Shown here: in pieces, positions 24,468-33,640 of the stretch
Numbering within the stretch: position 1 is the first letter of the stretch
Layout of the letters: each line of letters starts with the position of its first letter
NCBI GenBank assembly: GCA_910584165.1
Contig: CAJTZU010000003.1
Location: forward strand, 62,001 to 126,000
DNA length: 64,000 nucleotides
Reading direction: 5' to 3'
Source of the DNA: an uncultured Bacilli bacterium
Lineage (GTDB): Bacteria; Bacillota_I; Bacilli_A; RF39; UBA660
Notes under the pieces: model-generated
Told to the model about the DNA's origin: nothing
What the model saw: the letters and a program-made list of their open reading frames with translations, nothing else
Database searches by the model: none
Program-made: the position numbers and the translations under genes

Positions 24468-24893
24468 ATGAAAAAAAATTTTATGACATTAACGATTTTA
24501 TTTGTTGCAGTAGCCGTACTAACAGGTTGTGGTAATAAAAAGACTTTAACTTGTACTAGTGATACAGAGACTATAAGAGAAATAAAAATTGAATATAACA
24601 AAGATGAAGTAAAAAAAATGACAATGAAACAATTTCTTGGTGAGGGAAAAACAGATGAAGAAGTAAGCACCGCAAAAAAGACTTACGAAGAGCAATTGGA
24701 AAAAAATAAGACAGATGGTTTAAATGCAAAGCTTATTCAAGAAGACAAAAAATTATTTTTAAATGCTGAAGTAGATATTGACAAATTAGATGAAACAACT
24801 AAGAAACAATATCTTGATAGTGTAAATGGTGCAGATCAATCTTATGATGCAACTAAAAAATCACTAGAAGGTTCAGGATATAATTGTAAATAA
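24468..24893 (+). CDS. lipoprotein, tandem paralogue 3 of 3
   Basis: A 141-residue lipoprotein with lipobox LTGC at 18-21, TLTCTSD just after, and terminal GYNCK. The spacing of its three cysteines matches the two upstream paralogues, including a conserved YDA or YDE block about 15 residues before the end. It lies 26 bp after paralogue 2, and a terminator follows, so the three form one transcript. Confidence 0.8.
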   Translation: MKKNFMTLTILFVAVAVLTGCGNKKTLTCTSDTETIREIKIEYNKDEVKKMTMKQFLGEGKTDEEVSTAKKTYEEQLEKNKTDGLNAKLIQEDKKLFLNAEVDIDKLDETTKKQYLDSVNGADQSYDATKKSLEGSGYNCK

Positions 24894-24898
24894 AAAAA

Positions 24899-24929
24899 TA
24901 GAGATGTGATTTAATCTCATCTCTTTTAT
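24899..24929 (+). terminator. Terminator after the lipoprotein triplet
   Basis: GAGATG (24901-24906) pairs with CATCTC (24918-24923), followed by TTTT. Confidence 0.7.
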
Positions 24930-24952
24930 TGTAGAATAGAGGGAGAACTTTT

Positions 24953-26977
24953 ATGAATAATCAAAATCAAGGTTATCCAAATAACTATGGACAACCAAAC
25001 ATGAATACTCCACAACAGCCAATGGGGTATCCACAACAACCCAATATGATGAACCAGCTACCTAAAAAGAATAATAAGAGTGTATTTGTCATTATTGGAA
25101 TTATTATTGCTGTAGCAGCAGTAGCCATTGCTTGTATTTTCCTATTTGGAAATGGTGAAAATGAACCTTCTAAAAAGAAAAATAGACCTGAACCATCTAT
25201 GGAACGTACTATTATGATTTATATGGTAGGTTCTGATTTGGAAGATACCAATGGACTTGCCTCTTCTGAATTAAGTCATATTAATCCATCTAATATTGAT
25301 TTAAAAAATAATAATGTTATTATGATTACTGGTGGAAGTAAAAAATGGTTTAATGAGTATATAGATGCAGAAGAAACTGCTATTTTCCAATTAAAAGAAA
25401 ATGGTTTTGAAAAGGTAAAATCAGAATCTGCTAAAAATATGGGAGATATTAAAACTCTTTCTAATTTCTTAACAACCATATATGACGATTATCCATCTAA
25501 AAAGTATGAATTGATATTTTGGGATCATGGTATGGGAGCTTTGGGATTAGAAAGTGATTCTCTTAATAATGATATTTTAACGCTAAATGAATTAGAAAGT
25601 GCTTTAAAACTAAGCCCATTTGGGACAGATGAAAAATTAGATTCCATCTTGTTTATTAATTGTTTGCTTGGAAATATTCAATTGGCAGGTGTTATTGATG
25701 ATTATGCTAATTATATGATAGCGTCAGAAGAAGTTTCTTATGCTAGTCCAATGATTGATAAATTTAAATTTTTAGAAAATATAGAAGTATCCGATACAGG
25801 TTACGAATTTGGTAAAAAGTTTATTGATAATTTAGTAAATAATACACCAATTGTAGAGGCAGCTTATTATAAAAATACACCAACAACATATTCTATTATT
25901 GATTTATCGAAGGTAGCACAATTAGAGAAGAGCTTGAATAACTTTGCAAATTCTATTAATGTTAATCAGTCGTATAGTACATTATCTTTAGCTCGTTCTA
26001 GTTTATTTCAGTATGGAATAGAAGAACCAGCTTATGATATGGTAGATTTATATACTTTTGTATCAGCTATTCAAAATTTAGCTCCTTCAGAAGCTAATAA
26101 TTTATTAGAATCTATTAATAATGCAGTTGTTTACAATTATTCTAATGATGTAAATTCTAAAGGAATATCTACTTATTTTCCATATCGCTCAGAAAAAACT
26201 TATGTAGATGCTCATTTAAAATTATTATCTGATTTAAAGGATTCTTCATCTAATAGTTATTTAACATTTATTCAAAATTTTGATTTATATAGAAGAACAA
26301 ATTCAAGTTATTTTATGGATGTAAGTGGTAATCAAGTAAATTCTATGGGAAATGATTATTCAATGCAATTTAGTGATGCGCAGAAAAAGAATTTTGCTAG
26401 TGCTTCCTATATGATATTTAAACAGACGTCAGATGGTAAATTTATCCCAATTTATTTCTCTGATAATACAACTCTAGATGGAAATGGTAAATTAAAAGCA
26501 AATTTTGATGGCAAAATTGTAACTATTTTAAATCCAACTACAAATGCAAAAGAGCCAATTGTTGCTTATGAAGAGAAGAATGGAAACATTACAACTGACG
26601 CTGTATTTGAAGCAGATGGTACTAAAGTAAATGCAGACGTTGTTATTAAATTTACTAATGGCAATGGTAAAATAGTTTCAGCGATTCAAAAATCAACACC
26701 TTCTAGTGAAGGAATGAATCATCCTGCTATGATATTTTTAACGTTAGAAAAATATCAGACTATTTCTTTCATTAATCATGATTATCAAATTACCAATGGT
26801 AAAGGATTACTTGTTGATGAGTGGAAAGAGGGAAAAACATATAACACAAATGCTTTAGTAAAAAATTATAAAATTGAGAAGACACCTTTAAATAAAAGTG
26901 AGAAATATTATTTTGCGTTTAAAATTTGTGATTTATCAAATGAGGTAACTTATTCTCAATTAGTACCAATAAAATAG
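24953..26977 (+). CDS. membrane-anchored clostripain family (C11) cysteine peptidase
   Basis: A 674-residue protein. The N-terminal 40 residues are Gln/Asn/Pro-rich, a membrane segment spans about 43-66, and the rest is predicted outside the cell. The C11 peptidase fold starts near residue 84 (RTIMIYMVGSDLE). The catalytic histidine is His192 in FWDHGMG and the catalytic cysteine is Cys237 in FINCLLGN, both in the right context, so it is probably active, cutting after basic residues as in clostripain. The C-terminal 250 residues form an extra beta-rich region. The hairpin terminator overlaps the stop. Confidence 0.88.
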   Translation: MNNQNQGYPNNYGQPNMNTPQQPMGYPQQPNMMNQLPKKNNKSVFVIIGIIIAVAAVAIACIFLFGNGENEPSKKKNRPEPSMERTIMIYMVGSDLEDTNGLASSELSHINPSNIDLKNNNVIMITGGSKKWFNEYIDAEETAIFQLKENGFEKVKSESAKNMGDIKTLSNFLTTIYDDYPSKKYELIFWDHGMGALGLESDSLNNDILTLNELESALKLSPFGTDEKLDSILFINCLLGNIQLAGVIDDYANYMIASEEVSYASPMIDKFKFLENIEVSDTGYEFGKKFIDNLVNNTPIVEAAYYKNTPTTYSIIDLSKVAQLEKSLNNFANSINVNQSYSTLSLARSSLFQYGIEEPAYDMVDLYTFVSAIQNLAPSEANNLLESINNAVVYNYSNDVNSKGISTYFPYRSEKTYVDAHLKLLSDLKDSSSNSYLTFIQNFDLYRRTNSSYFMDVSGNQVNSMGNDYSMQFSDAQKKNFASASYMIFKQTSDGKFIPIYFSDNTTLDGNGKLKANFDGKIVTILNPTTNAKEPIVAYEEKNGNITTDAVFEADGTKVNADVVIKFTNGNGKIVSAIQKSTPSSEGMNHPAMIFLTLEKYQTISFINHDYQITNGKGLLVDEWKEGKTYNTNALVKNYKIEKTPLNKSEKYYFAFKICDLSNEVTYSQLVPIK

Positions 26978-26996
26978 GAGAAATCCTATTTTTTTC
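26972..26996 (+). terminator. GAAA-loop terminator after the C11 peptidase
   Basis: AATAGGA (26973-26979), loop GAAA, TCCTATT (26984-26990), then T residues. The stem includes the stop codon. Confidence 0.85.
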
Positions 26997-27041
26997 TTTT
27001 CTAATTTATGATAAAATAAAAAAAAGAATAGGGGAATTCTT

Positions 27042-28190
27042 ATGAGATGTCCAAAATGTAAAATAGAAAATAATAGAAATAATAAATATTGTTCAAACTG
27101 TGGGTTTACTTTTTCATCAAAAGAAACTTATAAAATGGTTGTAGGTGGTATTGGAATTGGCTTTAGTGTAGCAGTTATTGGTATTCTTTTTGTATACCTT
27201 TTAAAACCTTCTAATGCTTATTATTTTAGGGATAAAGTTCCCCATGAATTAGAATTAGAAGAATCCCTAACGGGAGATACTTGTGAAAGAAAAGAAGGAA
27301 CAGTAGATGCTACTAAAAGTTCTACTACTACTTCTATTGTTTCAGATAATACTTATATTTGCGATGATTTAGACAGTAAAGAATTAGCAAATAAATTAAT
27401 TGAAGAAGATTCTATTTCTCAAAAAGAAGGATGCTCAGAAGAAATCTTAAAGATTGAAGAAATTTTTATAAAAAAATATGGAATAACAGCTGTTAATCTT
27501 TGTGAAATGGAGCCGTCATTTGCAAAAGAATTAGAAAAAGTATTTGATAAGATTTATCAGGATTATCCAAAAGCAAGAGGATATTTAACAAATATTTCTT
27601 TAAAAAACGAAAGCATTTTAAGAAGTGGAGTAATTGCTTCTTTCTTGCCAATTTTTTCTTTTGCGGATATTAATTCTTCTGATTACCAATTAATTATTAA
27701 AACACAAATGTTTTTAAGCTCTTCTTATTTTTTAAATCCAGAAAAATTGAAATCTGTTACGATGGATGCTTCCACTTCTGGACATTTTCCAAAAAACGCT
27801 ACCATCTATTCTCCTGTTGCGCATGAAATGGGACATTACTTATCTTTCATAGCTCTTTTAAATGAATATAAGATATCTTCTATTTTATTGATAGATAAAA
27901 ATCATTATTCTTCTTTAACAGAAATAGGAATTGCCTCAAAAGAAGGAAAATTTTCTTTTTCAATAATTGAAGAAGCTTATAAAAGGTATCAAAGAGATAC
28001 AAAAAATACTATTTCTTTAGATGAATGGAGAGGAAAAATATCAAATTATGCTTTAGCAAAAGATAATGGTGGAAATTATATTTATGATGAGACTATAGCA
28101 GAAGCTTTTCATGATGTTTATTTAAACGGAGAATCTGCTAATATAGCAAGTAAGTATATTGTTGAGGTATTAAAGGAGAAATTACAATGA
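27042..28190 (+). CDS. zinc-ribbon, membrane-anchored HEXXH metallopeptidase-like protein
   Basis: A 382-residue protein with an N-terminal zinc ribbon (CPKC at 3-6, CSNC at 17-20), a membrane segment at about 35-57, a Ser/Thr/Glu spacer and an extracytoplasmic domain. The zincin motif is HEMGH at 261-265 (in SPVAHEMGHYLSF), and a downstream acidic helix (ETIAEAFHDVYL near 352-363) supplies a plausible third ligand. The peptidase family is not one I can name. It starts a coupled operon: its stop overlaps the next start by 4 bp. The zinc-ribbon front is shared with the proteins at 14214 and 31516. Confidence 0.75.
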   Translation: MRCPKCKIENNRNNKYCSNCGFTFSSKETYKMVVGGIGIGFSVAVIGILFVYLLKPSNAYYFRDKVPHELELEESLTGDTCERKEGTVDATKSSTTTSIVSDNTYICDDLDSKELANKLIEEDSISQKEGCSEEILKIEEIFIKKYGITAVNLCEMEPSFAKELEKVFDKIYQDYPKARGYLTNISLKNESILRSGVIASFLPIFSFADINSSDYQLIIKTQMFLSSSYFLNPEKLKSVTMDASTSGHFPKNATIYSPVAHEMGHYLSFIALLNEYKISSILLIDKNHYSSLTEIGIASKEGKFSFSIIEEAYKRYQRDTKNTISLDEWRGKISNYALAKDNGGNYIYDETIAEAFHDVYLNGESANIASKYIVEVLKEKLQ

Positions 28191-29899
28191 AAAAATATAT
28201 TTTATTTTTATTTGTATTCTTTTTAGGAATTGGTACTATTTATGCAATTTCTACTTTTCAAATGGATACTACAAAATTTTCTTTTACTGATACAATAGTA
28301 GAAGAAGAGATTAAAAATGCTTTTCATGATTATGAACTTACTTATCAGTTTGAAAGTGAACATCAAGAATTACTAGATGAGATATCTACTCTTAGTCGCA
28401 ATATTACCTATTTACTATTAAAGAAAGAAGGAAGTTCTTCTGAAAGTGCCTTACAATATAATCAACGATATAAGAAATATTTAACATTCCGTTATTCTCC
28501 AGAAATTCCTAAAATTAATGGAGAATATGATAAAAATAGCCAAGAATATAATGATGATGTAATGAGTGGTCTTGTAGTTCCAACCATGTTTCGCTATTTA
28601 GATGAATTAGAGATTCGTTATACCAATATTAGTGCGGTTAGAGTAATCGCAAGTGAAGAAATGGTTTTGAGTGCTGTTTATGTACCATCTGTGACTATGA
28701 AAATGCAGAACCCTAAAAATTTATTAGAATATCAAGAAATAACAACTAATTTAGTTCTTTATTATAGTTTTAAAAAGATGAATGGAGAATATAAATTATA
28801 TTATTTATCTGGGGAAACATCTTCTACTTTAAGTGAATATTTTAATACGGTTGAAAATAAAGAGATGCCTAAAACACTTACTGTTACATCTTCTTATAAA
28901 CCAGAAGATGAAATGAAAAATATTTATAATTATCAAAAATTAGATTCTATTTCTAATAATCAAAAACAAGCAATTTTAAATAAAAATGCAAATAGTGTTG
29001 TTATGCTGAATTCCTATTATAACAATAATCTTATAGCTTCTAGCCATGGTTTCTTTTTAAAAAAAGGAATATTGGTAACTACTTGGAGTTATTTAGAGAA
29101 ATCATTAAGAGAATCCCAATATTTGGTAATTAAAGATTATCAAGGAAATTTTTATAATCTGGATGGTATCCTTACCATTAATTCAGAAACAGATTTAGCT
29201 GTTTTAAAATTAAAAGAAGAGGTAGGAGTACCTGTTATTTTGAGCAATGAGCCTTTAAAATCAGAAGATGCTATTTTCATGATTAGTAGTAAAAGTGGCA
29301 TTGGATATGTTTTACAATCAGGAATTAACGTGGGAAGACCAAAGTATTATCAAAATTTATTACCACTATTAGAGTCTGATGGTGGAAGTCCTCTTTTAGA
29401 TAAGAATGGTAACGTGGTTGCTATAAATATTAGTAAATCTAATAATACAAGTATGTCGTTAGCTGTTCCAAAGGAAACTTTGCAAGAAGTATTAGAAAAA
29501 ATAGAAGGAATAAATTTTCAAAATTTAAAAGTAAAAACATTTCAGGAATTAAAAGAAAAATACTATTATAGAAATTTTCAAGAAGAAATTATTCAAAAAG
29601 ATATTCCTAATAAAGTGTGGAAAAAATATTCTCAAATAGGAGATATTGAAAATACCATTTCTTTAAAATTAGTAAAAGCAAATTATCAAGATGGCATTGT
29701 GAGTTTGAGATATCAAAATGAGGCATCTGATTATTTAAGTAATATTCAGTTTTCAAATGCGTTTAGGAAACAATTAAAAGAAGATGGATATGAAGAAATT
29801 TCTAGAGGTAAAAATAGATATGTTTATCAAAATAAAAAATATAAAGTAATTATAATGGATCAATTTAATTACTTAATTATTGTAATGGTGAGTTTATGA
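28187..29899 (+). CDS. trypsin-like (S1) fold exported protein, probably catalytically degenerate
   Basis: A 570-residue protein with an N-terminal signal/anchor (4-20), a helical region to about 260, then a trypsin-like beta-barrel at about 265-445. Strand order is normal, but the catalytic pattern is altered. Where active enzymes have T-x-x-H-V it reads LVTTWSYLEK, so the histidine appears to be lost. The aspartate is present in ETDLAVLKL. The serine loop reads SDGGSPLLD instead of GNSGGPL, so the nucleophile is displaced. A C-terminal domain of about 100 residues follows. It overlaps both neighbours by 4 bp. It may serve as a binding or sensing module rather than a protease. Confidence 0.65.
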   Translation: MKKYILFLFVFFLGIGTIYAISTFQMDTTKFSFTDTIVEEEIKNAFHDYELTYQFESEHQELLDEISTLSRNITYLLLKKEGSSSESALQYNQRYKKYLTFRYSPEIPKINGEYDKNSQEYNDDVMSGLVVPTMFRYLDELEIRYTNISAVRVIASEEMVLSAVYVPSVTMKMQNPKNLLEYQEITTNLVLYYSFKKMNGEYKLYYLSGETSSTLSEYFNTVENKEMPKTLTVTSSYKPEDEMKNIYNYQKLDSISNNQKQAILNKNANSVVMLNSYYNNNLIASSHGFFLKKGILVTTWSYLEKSLRESQYLVIKDYQGNFYNLDGILTINSETDLAVLKLKEEVGVPVILSNEPLKSEDAIFMISSKSGIGYVLQSGINVGRPKYYQNLLPLLESDGGSPLLDKNGNVVAINISKSNNTSMSLAVPKETLQEVLEKIEGINFQNLKVKTFQELKEKYYYRNFQEEIIQKDIPNKVWKKYSQIGDIENTISLKLVKANYQDGIVSLRYQNEASDYLSNIQFSNAFRKQLKEDGYEEISRGKNRYVYQNKKYKVIIMDQFNYLIIVMVSL

Positions 29900-31500
29900 A
29901 AAGATTGATAAGAAAATATAAATGGTTGATAGTAACTTCTATCTTCACTTTAGTAGTTGTTTTGCTTCTTGGAACACATTTCTTTTTTAGAAAAGAAATA
30001 ATGATAAAAGAATATAAAAATGAATATTATACATTTCAGTATGATTCTAGTTGGAAACTAGAAGAAAATGATAAAAAAGTTATTTTAAAACATTCTAATG
30101 GTAGTAGTATTTCTATTGACTTCTTAGTATTAAAAGATGAAAGCCGTTATCAAAATATAGACGAAATGTCTTCTCAGATTTTTTTTGATATTCAAAAACA
30201 AAATTCCAATTATCATTTGTTAACTGATCAAAAATTAAAAGTTACTAAAAACTATTATGAAGGATATCAAATGCTTTATGAAAATGAAGAAAAAGATGTA
30301 TTAGTTGTTGTAGGAAAAGATAGCGAGAAAATGTTTATTTTTACTTATGAAGCTAAGCATTCTTATTTTGATATCTTATTAGATAGTGTAGAATCTATTT
30401 TAGATAATTTTACTTTATGTGAAGAGATTTTCTCTCTTTCTTCAAATCTAAATATTCATACTGGTAATATTTTATGGAAAGAGAATTCTTTATTGGAAAA
30501 TATAGATGATTCTTTAGAAGCTCAAATTGCTAATTTTAATTATATTGTTAATTATAAGTTGCCAGGTCAATTAAAATCTACTATGCTAGATTCTAAAATG
30601 GCACGTTATCAATTTTTGGGATTAGAAGAAAATCAGCAAATTAATATTTCTGTTAGCATATCTCCAAAAGACATTTATGACTATTTAGATACCGTTGATG
30701 ATGATTATTTATATCCTTATTATCAAAAGGAAAATGTTTCTAATTATCATGATACCTTGGAAGAATCACCAACAAAAGATTATAATCGTTATCTTTATGA
30801 ACGAATTTATCAATATGAGAACAATCAATATCAAATGATTTTGTTAATATATGAATTAAATAGAAATCATACTTTTATAGTAGAAGTTTCTGCTATCAAT
30901 ACGAATATTCCTAAAAAATGGGTAGATGGCATTCAAATTCTTTCTATAAAAAACTATGCAGGATATACAGATACTAAAAAAGAGGGAGAATACCAAATTT
31001 TTGATTTAAAAAATTTTAAAGATTATCAATATAATAAAATTGAAATTGCATCTTTCAAAATTCCAACAAAATGGGAGGAAATAACTTCTAAACAACTACA
31101 GGGAAATATTTATCAGAGTCGTTCCTTTGGTATTGACTATTTAAGTAAATTAGATTATTATTTATATAGAGTAGATTATTATTTTGATCGTACTTATTCT
31201 AAAAATCTTAGCAGTTTATTAAACCAGCAAGTGAATAATGAAAAGAATTCAATGACTTACAAATATAAATATGGAAAGTATGAAGATATTCATTTTGATA
31301 AAAAGTGGATGCTTCATGGGAATGAATTTTATTGTTACAGAGGCGGATATACAGATGTAAATAAAGTTTATGTAGACATGGTATTACTTTATGCGACTAC
31401 AGATGGTGGTCTATTAAAGATTAAGGTTTTAGGAAATGGTGCTAAAATTCAAGACAGTTTTTTAGAAGAATTATCTCAATTTAGCACAAGAGAAGAATAG
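29896..31500 (+). CDS. membrane-anchored protein with PsbP/MOG1-like repeats
   Basis: A 534-residue protein with one N-terminal membrane anchor (about 11-30) and a long extracytoplasmic part. Three similar sections are visible. The first, at about 38-180 (YYTFQYDSSWKL), has the beta-strand and tryptophan pattern of PsbP/MOG1-like domains. The second covers about 195-350 and the third about 360-530 (IASFKIPTKWEE). Function is unknown. It overlaps the upstream gene by 4 bp and precedes the zinc-ribbon gene by 15 bp, so all four genes form one operon. Confidence 0.6.
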   Translation: MKRLIRKYKWLIVTSIFTLVVVLLLGTHFFFRKEIMIKEYKNEYYTFQYDSSWKLEENDKKVILKHSNGSSISIDFLVLKDESRYQNIDEMSSQIFFDIQKQNSNYHLLTDQKLKVTKNYYEGYQMLYENEEKDVLVVVGKDSEKMFIFTYEAKHSYFDILLDSVESILDNFTLCEEIFSLSSNLNIHTGNILWKENSLLENIDDSLEAQIANFNYIVNYKLPGQLKSTMLDSKMARYQFLGLEENQQINISVSISPKDIYDYLDTVDDDYLYPYYQKENVSNYHDTLEESPTKDYNRYLYERIYQYENNQYQMILLIYELNRNHTFIVEVSAINTNIPKKWVDGIQILSIKNYAGYTDTKKEGEYQIFDLKNFKDYQYNKIEIASFKIPTKWEEITSKQLQGNIYQSRSFGIDYLSKLDYYLYRVDYYFDRTYSKNLSSLLNQQVNNEKNSMTYKYKYGKYEDIHFDKKWMLHGNEFYCYRGGYTDVNKVYVDMVLLYATTDGGLLKIKVLGNGAKIQDSFLEELSQFSTREE

Positions 31501-31515
31501 AAAGAAGAGGATTTT

Positions 31516-32538
31516 ATGAATTGTAAAAAATGTGGTTCTCCACTAGAACCAAATGCAGTATATTGCAAAAATTGTGGAACAACAGTAGATGTTTTAGTAC
31601 CAGGTACTCCAGGGGTTACTCCTGTAAGTTCTGCAAACTCTATTCCTGCTGAAACACCAGTAGCATCAACTCCAGAAGCAGTAGCTCCAGCTACTCCACA
31701 AACAGAGGTACCGGCTGTTCCTGTTACTCCAGAAATTTCAACAACACCAGTTGCTCCAGCAGCTACTCCAAATGTTATTCCGACAACGCCAATACAACAA
31801 CCAATGGTTGGAATGCCAGGAGCTCAACCAATGGCCCCTACTAATGGTGGAGGAAAAAATAAAACTGTTTTTATCGCAGTAGTAGCAGTAGTTGCTATTG
31901 CGGTAGTAGCGCTTGTATTATATTTTACAGTATTTAATAAAAAAGATAATAAAAATAAAGATACGAATAGTAATTCCGTATCTAATACTTCTCAAAATAC
32001 AGGATCTAATAGTAATAATTCTAATACACCAAGTACTAATTTTACTAATAATAATCAAGGTGGCAATAATGGTCAACCTTCTGGTAATACATTTACGATT
32101 AATCATAATGGCTTTACTTATCAAATCCCAGTACAATATCAAGCAGAAGTGCAAGATGGTTGGTTAGTGATTACAGATAATCAAACTTGGGTTGTGGGAA
32201 TTACTACTATTGCTAAAAATTTTGATACAGTAACATCTGCAGATTTAAAACAAAGTCTTCTTGAACAACAATTTACAAACTCAATAGTGGAAGAACAAAG
32301 TATAAATGGAAAAAGATATATTCTTGGAAGAGTAGAACAAGGTTCTGAAAGCATTGGTCTTGCTTATACAAAAGCAAACTCAATCTATACTCATGCTGTT
32401 ATGGTTTTACAATCACCAAGTATTCTTGAAACTGTAAAAACAGTAGATACAATTCTTAGTACAGCAAAATCAAATTCTAATGGGTTAGGGTTAGATGCTA
32501 CTAACTTTGGTAAGTTAGATGCTGTTGTAAACGGATAA
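31516..32538 (+). CDS. zinc-ribbon, membrane-anchored protein with Pro/Thr linker and PsbP-like domain
   Basis: A 340-residue protein: zinc ribbon (CKKC at 3-6, CKNC at 17-20), a Pro/Thr/Val-rich linker at about 30-112, a membrane segment at about 115-140, an Asn/Ser-rich spacer, then a globular domain at about 192-320 (FTYQIPVQYQAEVQDGW). That domain resembles the repeats of the upstream gene. The front end matches the proteins at 14214 and 27042, which suggests a set of sensors or anchors that share a cytoplasmic zinc module. It closes the operon at a bidirectional terminator. Confidence 0.7.
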   Translation: MNCKKCGSPLEPNAVYCKNCGTTVDVLVPGTPGVTPVSSANSIPAETPVASTPEAVAPATPQTEVPAVPVTPEISTTPVAPAATPNVIPTTPIQQPMVGMPGAQPMAPTNGGGKNKTVFIAVVAVVAIAVVALVLYFTVFNKKDNKNKDTNSNSVSNTSQNTGSNSNNSNTPSTNFTNNNQGGNNGQPSGNTFTINHNGFTYQIPVQYQAEVQDGWLVITDNQTWVVGITTIAKNFDTVTSADLKQSLLEQQFTNSIVEEQSINGKRYILGRVEQGSESIGLAYTKANSIYTHAVMVLQSPSILETVKTVDTILSTAKSNSNGLGLDATNFGKLDAVVNG

Positions 32539-32566
32539 AAAGAAAGTAATTTACTTTCTTTTTTCT
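32537..32566. terminator. Bidirectional terminator
   Basis: AAAGAAAGTA (32539-32548), loop ATT and TACTTTCTTT (32552-32561). It serves the plus-strand operon and the convergent glycosyltransferase. Confidence 0.85.
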
Positions 32567-33633
32567 TGGATAATTTTATAATTTTCAAGTAAGCGAGCAT
32601 TATGGGGAGATATTGATAGGGCCTCTTTTATACTAGTATAAGAAAATTCATATAGACCTTGATTGTAAAAGGCAATAGATAATACATCATAGATAGCTTC
32701 ATTGGTACAAAATGATTCATTTATATAACTTTTAGGATTTTTTTTGATAGTAAGAGCTTTTAGACAATTGATAATAACATTGTCCCAATTGTTTTCTTGA
32801 TAGGCAATTATTGCTTTTTCCATAAAGGGGTCTCTAAGATAAGGTGCTTCTAGAATAGCTTTATCGGCCCAGCTATTAGCTTCTTTATACTTTTTTTCGT
32901 TTAAATAGCATCTTGCTATAAATCTCATGGAAGCACATCGCTCATCTTTCCAAGTAGCTTTTTCAAGTTTGAGATGTTTTTTTAATGTTTTGATAGCTTT
33001 TTTATAGTAACCATAATACATATATTCTCTTCCTAGATAATGCATATTTCTGTCATCTAATGGGTCTTCTTTCACAGATAGTTCTAATAGTGGTAAATAG
33101 GAACTTCTGGATTTTGTTGCATCTGGATAATGATTGATAGTGAGATTTTCTAGTGTTTGAGAAATTTCTTGTGTGCCTAAATAGGATAGAACTTCATGAA
33201 CTGGATGAGTCCAACAATAATTTTTTCTCGCATGTATTTTGTTGGCAAAAAAACTAATGAGTGGTTTATTATTATCGTCTAGCTTCCAATTGTAAGTATA
33301 TGAAAGTCTAGTAGTTTCTTTTTGCCAGTTCTCTTCAATTAGTTTTCTCCATCCTGGCAGAAATACTTCATCTAAATCTGTACAAATACAGATATCTGCA
33401 TCATCTGGGACAAGAGATAAAGACTCATTTCTAGCAACATCAAATCTCCAAGGCTTAATAATTTTAGTTACTACATGAACGCCTTTTTCTTTTAAAAGAG
33501 AAATGGTATTATCTGTAGAACCAGTATCTAGTACATAAATTTCATCAGCATCTTTCATAGACTCATACCATCTATCGACAAACTTTTCTTCATTTTTACT
33601 AATAGCGTATACACATATTTTTAATTTCTTCAT
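32551..33633 (-). CDS. family 2 glycosyltransferase with C-terminal TPR repeats
   Basis: A 360-residue protein. Residues 1-200 are a GT2 domain: ICVYAISKNEEKFVDRWYES at the nucleotide-sugar pocket, DTGSTDNT at about 36-43, and the metal-binding TDLDEVF at about 86-92. Residues about 205-355 are TPR-like helical repeats. GT2-TPR proteins of this kind glycosylate peptides and exosporium or surface proteins. The gene lies 7 bp after the collagen-like gene, so that Thr-rich protein is the likely acceptor. Acceptor identity is inference. Confidence 0.82.
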   Translation of the reverse strand: MKKLKICVYAISKNEEKFVDRWYESMKDADEIYVLDTGSTDNTISLLKEKGVHVVTKIIKPWRFDVARNESLSLVPDDADICICTDLDEVFLPGWRKLIEENWQKETTRLSYTYNWKLDDNNKPLISFFANKIHARKNYCWTHPVHEVLSYLGTQEISQTLENLTINHYPDATKSRSSYLPLLELSVKEDPLDDRNMHYLGREYMYYGYYKKAIKTLKKHLKLEKATWKDERCASMRFIARCYLNEKKYKEANSWADKAILEAPYLRDPFMEKAIIAYQENNWDNVIINCLKALTIKKNPKSYINESFCTNEAIYDVLSIAFYNQGLYEFSYTSIKEALSISPHNARLLENYKIIQEKRK

Positions 33634-33640
33634 AGTACAC

